Positions 23,164 through 31,002 of a stretch of 64,000 bases of DNA are shown piece after piece. A program made the position numbers and the translations under genes. Below the pieces are notes generated by a model. The model ran no database searches. It was not told the DNA's origin and worked only from the letters and a program-made list of their open reading frames with translations. Within the stretch, counting starts at the first letter, position 1. Every line of letters starts with the position of its first letter. This stretch comes from Callorhinus ursinus (taxonomy: Eukaryota > Chordata > Mammalia > Carnivora > Otariidae). The stretch is taken from positions 19,061,535-19,125,534 of the forward strand of contig NW_020313005.1 of NCBI RefSeq assembly GCF_003265705.1. Direction: 5' to 3'.

Positions 23164-23490
23164 GTCTTGGTCTGCTTGAGCTGCTATAACAAAATACCAC
23201 AGATTGGGTGGCCTTCTCACAGTTCTGGAGGCTTAAAGTCCAAGATCAAGGAGCTGATTCAGGTCTTGGTGAGAGCTCTATTCCTGGCTTGCAGATGACT
23301 GCCTTCTTGCTGTGTCCTCACATGGCAGAGAGAGAACGGAAGCTCTCTGGTGTCTCTTCTTACAAGGGCACTAATCCCATCATAAGGGCCCCACCCTCAT
23401 GACCTAATTGCCCCCTAAATGTTTCACCTCTAAAACCAGCACACTGGGAATTAAGGCTTCAACATATTAAGGAATTAAGGGGGTACACAA
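23164..23490 (-). mobile_element. MaLR (MST/MLT1-type) LTR
   Basis: Antisense of the MaLR LTR: 'gctgctataacaaaatacca', 'cttgctgtgtcctcacatgg', 'ggtgtctcttcttacaaggg', 'aagggccccaccctcatgac', 'aaggcttcaacatatta'. A solo LTR of an ancient ERVL-MaLR element with no internal region seen. Confidence 0.85.
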
Positions 23491-24016
23491 ATATCTACTT
23501 ATGTGTTATAATTGAGATACTGAGGTATTCTGTCTGTGTTGTCCCAAAGTGAGTAATTTCATCCTAAGTCTTTGGAATTACCCATGGTGGGTAAGCATTC
23601 CTAATCTGAGTGGTAATTACCTTATGATCTCAGTCTCCACAAAATTTTCTTCCTAAGGTATCATTTAGCATTTTCAGGGAAATTCCAAGGAACATTGATT
23701 GAAACTTCTTCCATCCTCCCACTCTATCTCCATCATCACACATAATAGAAACCATCTCTGACTCAGTGTATACTTAGAGTGAAATTCCCCAACTGGTCCA
23801 GACACAGATACTGAAGACGACAAATCACTAAGCAGGAGTAAGTGAGAATGAGACCCACAACCAACCCTTCCCGAGTCAGCCTCATCCATCAAGGCCATAG
23901 GCCTTGAGGTTATTATATCTCTGCCTACTTCTGCCCAGCCCTACCAGAATTATGCATTTTTATGCTTAAATTATCATTTTATCATTTAGAATCCTTGAGA
24001 ACATAACCTGGCTTGC
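23491..24016. other. Unassigned sequence
   Basis: No family or exon recognised. Frame 23674-23898 (minus) is featureless. Confidence 0.4.
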
Positions 24017-24520
24017 CCCTTCCTTCCATCCTTCCTTCCTTCCTTCCTTCCTTCCTTCCTTCCTTCCTTCCTTCCTTCCTTCCATCCTTCCTTCCTTCCA
24101 TCCTTCCTTCCATCCTTCCTTCCATCCTTCCATCCTTCCTTCTTCCACCCTTCCTTCCATCCTTCCATCCTTCCTTCCTTCCTTCCTTCCATCCTTCCTT
24201 CCATCCTTCCATCTTTCCTTCCATCCTTCCTTCCTTCCTTCTTCCTTCCTTCCTTCCATCCTTCCATCCTTCCTTCCTTCCTTCCATCCTTCCTTCCTTC
24301 CATCCTTCCATCCTTCCATCCTTCCTTCCATCCTTCCTTCCATCCTTCCATCCTTCCTTCCATCCTTCCATCCTTCCTTCCTTCCATCCTTCCATCCTTC
24401 CTTCCTTCCATCCTTCCATCCTTCCATCCTTCCATCCTTCCTTCCTTCCATCCTTCCATCTTTCCTTCCTTCCATCCTTCCATCCTTCCTTCCTTCCATC
24501 CTTCCATCCTTCCTTCCATC
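24017..24520. repeat. (TTCC)n/(CATCCTTC)n minisatellite
   Basis: About 500 bp of 4-bp TTCC units in which a CATC variant recurs, so that 8- and 12-bp higher-order units (ttcc ttcc catc) appear in irregular alternation. It is open in several frames on both strands (145-182 codons of LPSF- or EGRK-type repeats), which are artefacts. The flank at 24521-24560 shows decayed units. Confidence 0.97.
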
Positions 24521-24747
24521 ATTTTCTTATCCCCATCCTTTTATCCTTCCTTTCATTTTGATCCATTTTTGCTGATTCTACCCCTGTCCATCTGACTGAT
24601 GGGCAGCAACTCTTGACAAATGCATATACTTGCAAGATAAAGTTAGGCTCCTGAGCTTGACATTCAAGGCTCTGCTTCTGTCCCCAAGCTCATTTATGTT
24701 CCTGTCTGTCCTCATACTTTGCTCTCCCTTATACTAAGCCCTATAGC

Positions 24748-24877
24748 AAAATGGCTAAGGACTCAAAGTTCTGGTTAGAGAGATTACAGCAAATAATTTA
24801 ACCTCTCTAACTTCACTTTCCTCTTCTATAAAAAGGAGATAATAATACCACCTATGTGTTAAAAGAAATGCCATATA
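24748..24877 (+). mobile_element. MIR SINE, 5' part, split by L1
   Basis: 'atttaacctctctaacttca', 'ctttcctcttctataaaa' and 'ggagataataataccaccta' are sense MIR. The copy stops at an L1 insertion and resumes at 25871 with 'actgcccggcacatagcaag'. The last 17 bases (24861-24877) are the left copy of the L1 target duplication. Confidence 0.8.
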
Positions 24878-25396
24878 ATCAGGGAAATCCAAATCAAAAC
24901 CTCAATGAGATACCACCTCACACCCGTCAGAATGGCTAAAATTAACAAGTCAGGGAACAACAGATGTTGGCGGGGATGTGGAGAAAGGGGAACCCTCCTA
25001 CACTGTTGGTGGGAATGCAAGCTGGTGCAACCACTCTGGAAAACAGTATGGAGGTTCCTCAAACAGTTGAAATTAGAGCTACCGTTCGATCCAGCAATTG
25101 CACTACTGGGTATTTACCCCAAAGATACAAATGTAGGGACCCGAAGGGGTACATGTACCCCAATGTTTATAGCAGCAATGTCCACAATAGCCAAACTGTG
25201 GAAAGAGCCAAGATGCCCATCGACAGATGAATGGATAAAGAAGATGTGGTATATATACACAATGGAATATTATGCAGCCATCAAAAGGAATGAGATCTTG
25301 CCATTTGCAACGACGTGGATGGAACTGGAGGGTGTTATGCTGAGTGAAATAAGTCAATCAGAGAAAGACATGTATCACATGACCTCACTGATATGA
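24878..25396 (+). pseudogene. L1 ORF2p C-terminal remnant
   Basis: An uninterrupted frame of about 172 codons ending at 25396 encodes the C-terminal tail of L1 ORF2p, downstream of the endonuclease and reverse transcriptase. It holds a cysteine-rich CWWECK motif region and the conserved stretches [34 protein letters not shown] and [18 protein letters not shown]. Full ORF2p is about 1,270 residues, so this is a dead 5'-truncated piece although its frame is intact. The intact frame indicates relative youth. The ATG at 24905 is internal and not a real start. Confidence 0.93.
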
Positions 25397-25442
25397 GGAA
25401 TTCTTAATCTCAGGAAACAAACTGAGTGTTACTGGAGTGGTT

Positions 25443-25460
25443 GGGGGTGGGAGGGATGGG
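25443..25460 (+). other. G-quadruplex motif in L1 3' UTR module A
   Basis: Four G-runs of at least three with short loops within 18 bases (G5-t-G3-a-G3-at-G3). Confidence 0.7.
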
Positions 25461-25684
25461 ATGGCTGGGTGATAGACATTGGGGAGGGTATGTGCTACGG
25501 TGAGCGCTGTGAATTGTGCAAGACTGTTGAATCACAGATCTGTACTTCTGAAACAAATAACGCAACATATTTTAAGAAAAAAGAAAAAGAAGATAACAGG
25601 AGAGGAAGAAAAGGGGAGTATGTCAGAGGGGGAGACGAACCATGAGAGATGATGGACTCTGAAAAACAAACTGAGGGTTCTAGA

Positions 25685-25707
25685 GGGTAGGGGGGTGGGG
25701 GGATGGG
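25685..25707 (+). other. G-quadruplex motif in L1 3' UTR module B
   Basis: Four G-runs (3, 6, 6 and 3) separated by ta, t and at. The complementary C-rich form recurs in the antisense L1 pieces near 45954-45970 and 58497-58519. Confidence 0.7.
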
Positions 25708-25870
25708 TTAGCCTGGTGATGGGTATTGAGGAGGGCACGTTTTGCATGGTGCACTGGGTGTTATGAACAAACAATGAATCATGGAACACTGCATCAAAAA
25801 CTAATGATGTAATATATGGTGATTAACATAACAATAAAAAAATTAAAAAAAAAAAAAGAGATGCCATATA

Positions 25871-25940
25871 GAGACTCAGGACACTGCCCGGCACATAGCA
25901 AGCACTTTATAAATATTAGTGATTATTGTCTCACTAAACA
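25871..25940 (+). mobile_element. MIR SINE, 3' part
   Basis: Continuation of the MIR interrupted at 24877: 'actgcccggcacatagcaag' and 'actttataaatattagt'. Confidence 0.75.
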
Positions 25941-25984
25941 GTGAACACCAAAAAGGCATGATCTGTGTCTACTTTATTGTTATT

Positions 25985-26340
25985 GTTTGGGGGTATTTAC
26001 AGCTTCATTGAGGTATAACTGATATGCAATAAACTGTACATATTTAAGGTTGTACAATTTGATGACTTTTGAGATATTTGAAACCATTGCTGCAATCAAG
26101 ATGATAAATATATTCATCACTTCCAAAAGTTTTCTCATGTTCCTTTTGAACTTCTATCTCATGCCTATCTCAAGGCAACCAGTGAACTGCTTTCTGACCT
26201 ATAGATAAGCTTACATCTTCTAGAATGCTTTATTAAAAGAAATTATGCAATAAAATACTCTTTTTTACTGGCTTCTTTTGTTCAGTATATTTATTTAAGA
26301 TTCATCATTTTGCTGTGTATATCAATAGTTCTTCCTTCTT
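25985..26340 (-). mobile_element. Ancient L1, antisense, 3' segment
   Basis: 'cttcattgaggtataactga', 'gcaataaactgtacatattt', 'gcaaccagtgaactgctttc' are antisense ancient-L1 3' sequence. Continues after a SINE at 26547. It is inferred to be the 3' part of one copy that runs to about 29762. Confidence 0.75.
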
Positions 26341-26529
26341 GGACGCCTGGGTGGCTCAGTCAGTTAAGCGTCTGCCTTCAGCTCAGGTCATGGTCCCAGG
26401 GTCCTGGGATCGAGTCCCGCATTGGGGTCCCTGCTTGGCGGGGAGCCTGCTTCTCCCTTTCCCACTCCCCCGCTTGTGTTCCTGCTCTCACTATTTCTCT
26501 GTCAAATAAATAAATAAAATCTTTAAAAA
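26341..26529 (+). mobile_element. Young carnivore tRNA-derived SINE
   Basis: Very close to the consensus: 'gacgcctgggtggctcagtc', 'agttaagcgtctgccttcag', and a CT body ending 'gtcaaataaataaataaaat'. Perfect 17-bp duplication 'aatagttcttccttctt' at 26324-26340 and 26530-26546. Near-consensus sequence and perfect duplication suggest a recent insertion. Confidence 0.98.
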
Positions 26530-26546
26530 AATAGTTCTTCCTTCTT

Positions 26547-26786
26547 ATTGTTAAATATGACTTTATTATATGGATATACCACAATTTATCAATACCCCTA
26601 TTAATGAGCATTTTGGGGGTGTTTCCATTTTGGAGACATTAGAAATAAAGATGCTATAAGCACCCATGTATAAATCATTGTATGGACTTATGCTTTCTTT
26701 TTCTTAGGTAAATGGAATGGCTAGACATGTGAAAGGTAGATATTTAATTTTTTAAGAAATCACCAAACTGTTTCCTAAAATGAATG
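26547..26786 (-). mobile_element. Ancient L1, antisense, continued
   Basis: 'ttatatggatataccacaat', 'tttgggggtgtttccatttt', 'ataaagatgctataagcac' and 'caccaaactgtttcctaaaa' continue the antisense L1 in order after the SINE. Confidence 0.8.
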
Positions 26787-27017
26787 TATTAGTCAGACTT
26801 CTCCAGAGAAACAAAACTAATAGGGTGTATATATGAAGAGATTTATTATAAGGAGTAGGCTCACATGATTATAGAGGCTAGCAAGTCCAAAATCATCAGG
26901 GTGGACCAGCAAGCTAAATACCCAAACAAGAACCAATTTTGTGGTTCAAGTCTGGAAGCCATCTTCTGTCAGAATTCATTTTTGCTCAGGGGAAGTCAGC
27001 GTTTTATTCTAGTCAAA
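26787..27017 (-). mobile_element. ERVL (MLT2-like) LTR, first part
   Basis: Starts 'tgtattagtcagacttctcc', with 'agagatttattataagg', 'ggctcacatgattatagagg' and 'ctagcaagtccaaaatcat', the antisense of an MLT2-type ERVL LTR. Interrupted by a MaLR LTR and resumed at 27323. Confidence 0.6.
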
Positions 27018-27322
27018 TGTCTTAGCTTGGACTGCTATAATAAAATATTTAAGAAAGAAATATTTATTTCTCACAGTTCTGGAAGCTAGAAAGTATCATG
27101 GTAGGGTTCTGGTAAGAACCCTCTTCCTTGCAGATGACCATTTTCTTGCTATATCCCCACTTGTGTGGGACACAAAGCTTTAGGGTCTCTTTTACTTCTT
27201 ATAAAGGCAGTAATCCCATCATGGGATTATTTAAACCTAATTACCTCCCAAAGGCCCCACATCACACGGGGGGCTAGAGTTTCAACATATGCATTTTAGG
27301 GGGCTACAGTCCAAACCATCAG
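27018..27322 (-). mobile_element. MaLR (MST/MLT1-type) LTR nested in ERVL LTR
   Basis: 'tgtcttagcttggactgcta', 'tttctcacagttctggaagc', 'aatcccatcatgggat', 'cctcccaaaggccccacat', 'gtttcaacatatgcatttta' are the antisense of a MaLR LTR inside the MLT2-like one. The host LTR text continues on the far side. Confidence 0.75.
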
Positions 27323-27502
27323 GTCTTCATCTAATTGGATGAGGCCCACTCACATTATGGAGGGCAATCTATTTTAGTCAAAGTTTACAAATGTTCATTT
27401 CATCCAGAAACACACTCACAAAATCATCCACATAATGTTTGACCAAATATTTAGGTACTGTGAGCCAGCCAAGTTTACACATAATATTATCCATTGCAAG
27501 TC
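27323..27502 (-). mobile_element. ERVL (MLT2-like) LTR, second part
   Basis: 'attggatgaggcccactcac', 'attatggagggcaatct' and 'tttgaccaaatatttaggta' continue the MLT2-like LTR in order. Confidence 0.6.
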
Positions 27503-27699
27503 CACTCCTTATCAATTTGACACTATACACATCTCTTTGAGTCATAATTAATGTCCAAATGAAGGCAATAATAGGTCATACTCCCATCTGACATGATACA
27601 ACTAACCTGCAAGCAACTGAAAACGCACTAACCCTTTCCCCAAAATAGGATGCAAAGTTCTTGGGTGATGTTTACTTTTCTTATGGATATCCCATAGCT
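27503..27699. other. Unassigned sequence between LTR and L1
   Basis: Lies between the MLT2-like LTR and the next L1 block. Probably part of one of them, but I cannot assign it. Confidence 0.35.
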
Positions 27700-27855
27700 T
27701 AAATACTATGATGTAACTTTAATAATACTTAAATATTACTTCTTTTAGAAGTTTAAAATTTTTGGCTTTTTCATTTAGGTCTATGATCCATTTTGAGTTA
27801 GTGTTTGTAAACAGTATGAGGTTAGAATCAAGGATCAATTTTTTTGCACAGATGA
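27700..27855 (-). mobile_element. Ancient L1, antisense, ORF2 segment
   Basis: 'catttaggtctatgatccat' and 'tttgagttagtgtttgtaaa' are antisense L1 ORF2. The text is cut at 27855 by an LTR and resumes at 28662, with the last five bases duplicated. Confidence 0.8.
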
Positions 27856-28085
27856 TGTATCAGTTTTACTGCTGCTATAACAAAATACTATAAACATCAA
27901 CCTTATTTATTATGTCACAATTTCCATGGGTCAGAGCCCATAGCTTGGATTAGTTGGTTCTCTGCTGAGAGGTTCACAATTCCAAAATCAAGGAAAAGGT
28001 TCAAGGGAAGAATCCATTTCCATGATCATTCAGATTGTTGAAAGAATTTAGTTCCAGTAGTAGTAGGACTGGAGTCTCTGGGTTT

Positions 28086-28125
28086 TTTGCTTTGTTTTGT
28101 TTTGTTTTTTGTTTTGTTTTGCTGT
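28086..28125. repeat. (TTTTG)n microsatellite
   Basis: Impure TTTTG units within the MLT1-type LTR. Confidence 0.9.
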
Positions 28126-28188
28126 TCTTGGTTTCCAGAGGTCACCTGGATGTCCTGAGTCATAGCAGACTTGAAAGCTGGTCAACAG

Positions 28189-28371
28189 GGGTGCCTGGGT
28201 GGCTCAGTCAGTTAAGTGTCTGCCGGGGTTCTGAGATCAAGCCCCACATTGGGCTCTCTGCTCAGTAGGGAACCTTCTTCTCCCTCTCCTTCTGCCTGCC
28301 TCTCTGCCTGCTTGTGTGCCCTTTTTCTCTCTCACTCTCTCTCTGTCAAATAAATAAATAAATAAATAAAT
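28189..28371 (+). mobile_element. Carnivore SINE with internal deletion
   Basis: Head 'ggtgcctgggtggctcagtc' and a complete CT body and tail. After 'gtctgcc' the text jumps to 'ggggttctgag', missing about 20 bases that normally hold the box B region ('...cagctcaggtcatgatc'). Duplications 'aagctggtcaacag' (28175-28188) and 'aagctggaacag' (28372-28383). Confidence 0.95.
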
Positions 28372-28666
28372 AAGCTGGAACAGTGAGTAAAGTTCTTCCT
28401 ACACTCTGAATCTCTCTGACCTCCCATTTCTGCCTTTTTCTTCCACCGCATCTTTCTTATTCCAACCAGTGAAATGTTTCTGCTTTTAAGAACTCAACTA
28501 AATAGATTGGGCCCATGTGGGCAGTCCTAGATAATCTTCTCTTAAATTCTGTAATCTTAATTACATCTGCAAAATCCCTTCAGCAGTAGTACCTACACTA
28601 CTATTTGAATAATAAGAATACAGAATCGGGGGGAGATATCTTTAGAATTTTGCCTACCACAAATGA

Positions 28667-29762
28667 CAATTTCTCCCAGCCCTACCTGTTAAAAACATTA
28701 ACCTGTCTCCATTGCATTACCCTGGCCCCTTTGACAAATATCAATTAACAATATACATACAGGACCATTTCTGAACCCTCATTTCTATTCCATTAATCTA
28801 ATTTTCTATCTTTATTCCAATCCTACATTATTTTGATTACTAGGTTTTATAATGAGTCTTGATTTCACAGTATAAGTCTTAAACTTTGGTGTTTCTTTTT
28901 TAAAGATACTTTAGCTATTCTAGGTTTTTGGCATTTCCATATTTATTTCCATAAATCAGCTTATCAATTTCTAAATAAAGCCACTAGGATTTTCAATGGG
29001 ATTACATCGAATCTATAGATCAAAGTAAGAAGAATTGACATCTTAAAGAAATTGAGTTTTTGACCATAAGCCTGGCATATTTTTTAATTTTTTGGTTCTT
29101 TTTAAATTTCCCACAGTGATGTTTTGTAGTTTCAATGTGCAGGCCTTGGACATCTCTGATTATTTTGAAGCATTTTATATTTTTGATGCTATTGTAAATG
29201 CTATTGTTTCTTCAATGTCAATATCTGACTGTTTGTTGCTAGCATGTGGATATAGCATTGACTTTGCCTGTTAACCTTGTGTTCAGTCTTGCTTAATTCA
29301 CTTATTAGTCCTAGTAGCATTTTGTAAATTCTTTAGGACTTTCTACGTGTATGATCATGTCATCTATGATTAAAGACAAGTTGGCTTCTTCCTACCTTCC
29401 CAATATGAATGCCTTTTAATTCTTTTTTTGTGTGTGTGTTATTGCACTGACTAGAACCTTCAGTACAATGTTGAATAGTGAGGTCAGATATCCTTTCCTT
29501 ACTGTTCATCTTAGGGAGAAAGCATAGAGTCTTTCAGCAATAAGAATTATGTTGGTTGCAGGCTTTTTGTAGGTACCCTTTCTCAGATTGAGGAAGTTCT
29601 CTTCTATTCCTAGTATATTATTTCTATTTCTAGCTGGGATTTTTGCTTTTTAATTAGGAATAGATGTTGGGTTTTTCATATGATTTTCTGTACATTGTAT
29701 AGAGATTATCATATGGATTTTTTTCTGCTTGTTTATATGGTGAATTACATCATTATTTTCAG
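28667..29762 (-). mobile_element. Ancient L1, antisense, reverse transcriptase region
   Basis: 'ttgacaaatatcaattaaca', 'ctattccattaatctaattt', 'tggcatttccatatttattt', 'ttttgatgctattgtaaatg', 'gatcatgtcatctatgatta' (antisense of the RT active-site DD) and 'agtacaatgttgaatagtg' appear in the order of an antisense L1 ORF2. Frames are destroyed. Confidence 0.85.
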
Positions 29763-29880
29763 AAATAAGAAGGAATAAACTATATTGATACATGCAACAA
29801 CTAAAATGAATCTCAAAGTGAAAGAAGCCAATATCAAAAGGCTACACACTATATAATTCCATTTACATGACATTCTAAAT
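29763..29880 (+). mobile_element. Ancient L1 ORF2-end fragment, sense
   Basis: 'ggaataaactatattgatac', 'gcaacaactaaaatgaatct' and 'gaaagaagccaatatca' are the sense ORF2 end of another L1. The abrupt strand switch at 29762 suggests a separate copy. Confidence 0.6.
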
Positions 29881-30509
29881 ATTTTTAACAGCTTCTGGTA
29901 GGATAGTCCTCTCTCACATCACCAACAGTACAAAATTTGGTGAAGGGATTTGCCCCTGATTCTGGGTGTTGGGGTAGAGATGTTGAGTTTTTTGTTTGTG
30001 ATTTTTTTTCCTTTTTCATTGTTTCTTTTGTTTGTTTTTATATTTTGCTTTATATTTTTCCCATCTTTGTATATATAGTGGTGGCTGGTTCTGTAACATT
30101 TTAAAAATAGTCCCACTGCAGAAGCTCCAAAAAGAGTGTGAAAGCGTCATTCTTCTAATGCCTTGGATTCTGGCCCCAGTTCTGCCTTGGTAATAGTGGG
30201 TGCCCATTCCACATGTTACTAGCAGCTGTGAGGGGGACATCAGTTGAAGAAAACTTGGCATTAGGAGATGGAAGGCTGAGCATTACGTCTCTGTGCCACC
30301 TAGAAAGCTTTACTCATAGGTAAGGAATGTGGCAGCCTGCCCTCTGAGGAAATGTACCGCTCAAACATTTTCACGCAGATCATTCAATATATTGCATGGG
30401 ATTTTCTGAGTATGTCTAAGAAAAACATCTACATTTTCCTGGAAGGCATTAAAATTCTCACATTTGAAATGTAATCATTCGAGAATCTTGAGGGATTCTG
30501 ATGATGTGT
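29881..30509. other. Unassigned sequence
   Basis: T-rich at 29990-30060, otherwise ordinary. No family or exon recognised. Confidence 0.4.
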
Positions 30510-30739
30510 TATAAAACAGGTTACAGCATCCAGTGCACAAATTGTAGTAAAAAGCCTAACCTGGACTCTGAGAAAGGTTTTATGTGAAGACTTTGATAGT
30601 GCTGAACATCACAAAATGAGCCACATTGGATTTGAAACAGACCTCAGCAGTGATGTCAGCAGCAGCAAAATAGCTTCTTCAGTGATAGATTTTAGTGAAT
30701 ATTAATTGCAGCCTGCCAGTCAGTATTGCTGATAATTAA
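30510..30739. other. Candidate conserved non-coding element
   Basis: Non-repetitive block with clustered homeodomain- and bZIP-like motifs: 'gaatattaattgcagcctgc', 'attgctgataatta' and 'cagcagtgatgtcagcagca'. It ends where a SINE has landed. No frame of note. The regulatory reading is inference from composition only. Confidence 0.3.
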
Positions 30740-30758
30740 AAAAAATTAAAAGTTTGGT

Positions 30759-30983
30759 GGGGCGTCTGGGTGGCTCAGTCGATTAAGCATCTGACTCTTG
30801 GTTTCAGCTCAGGTCATGATCTCAGGGTCATGGAATCAAGTCCTTCATGGGACTCTGTGCTCAGTGCAGAGTCCACTGGAGATTCTTTCCCCTTCTCTTG
30901 CCCCCCGCCATGTCCCCCTTCTTCCACACTTGCACACACATACACACACACTCCCTCGCTTGTAAATAAATAAAATATTTTTT
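30759..30983 (+). mobile_element. Carnivore tRNA-derived SINE
   Basis: 'ggggcgtctgggtggctcag', 'ggtttcagctcaggtcatga', CT/CA-rich body and '(aaat)n' tail. 19-bp duplication with one mismatch at 30740-30758 and 30984-31002. Confidence 0.97.
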
Positions 30984-31002
30984 AAAAAATTAAAAGCTTG
31001 GT

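Larger units (their letters stand above)
24878..25853 (+). mobile_element. 5'-truncated L1 insertion with target duplications
   Basis: Carries the last part of ORF2 (open from 24878 to the stop at 25396), a G-rich 3' UTR built of two related modules (about 25405-25565 and 25630-25835) and a terminal A-run. It is flanked by a 17-bp duplication with one mismatch: 24861-24877 and 25854-25870. The target begins at TT/AAAAG, consistent with L1 endonuclease. Inserted into a MIR. Confidence 0.96.
27856..28661 (-). mobile_element. MLT1-type MaLR LTR
   Basis: Runs from 'tgtatcagttttactgctgc' to 'attttgcctaccaca', the TG...CA form of an antisense MLT1-type LTR, with 'aattacatctgcaaaatccc' near its end. 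Flanked by a 5-bp duplication with one mismatch (gatga 27851-27855, aatga 28662-28666), the size expected for ERVL-class integration. Inserted in the antisense L1, and later hit by a SINE. Confidence 0.82.

Noticed and set aside
24017..24520. CRISPR-like array
   Set aside because: Simple tandem repeat without unique spacers, in a mammalian genome.
23966..24561. Overlapping open frames of 145-182 codons on both strands with LPSF- or EGRK-type repeats
   Set aside because: Translations of the TTCC/CATC minisatellite. A 4-bp unit without stops is open in several frames at once.
24905..25396. 163-codon frame as a host gene
   Set aside because: It is the ORF2p tail of a 5'-truncated L1 flanked by target duplications. 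The ATG is internal.
26341..26420. A tRNA gene
   Set aside because: The tRNA-like head belongs to a SINE. It lacks a complete cloverleaf and 3' acceptor, and recurs at every SINE copy.
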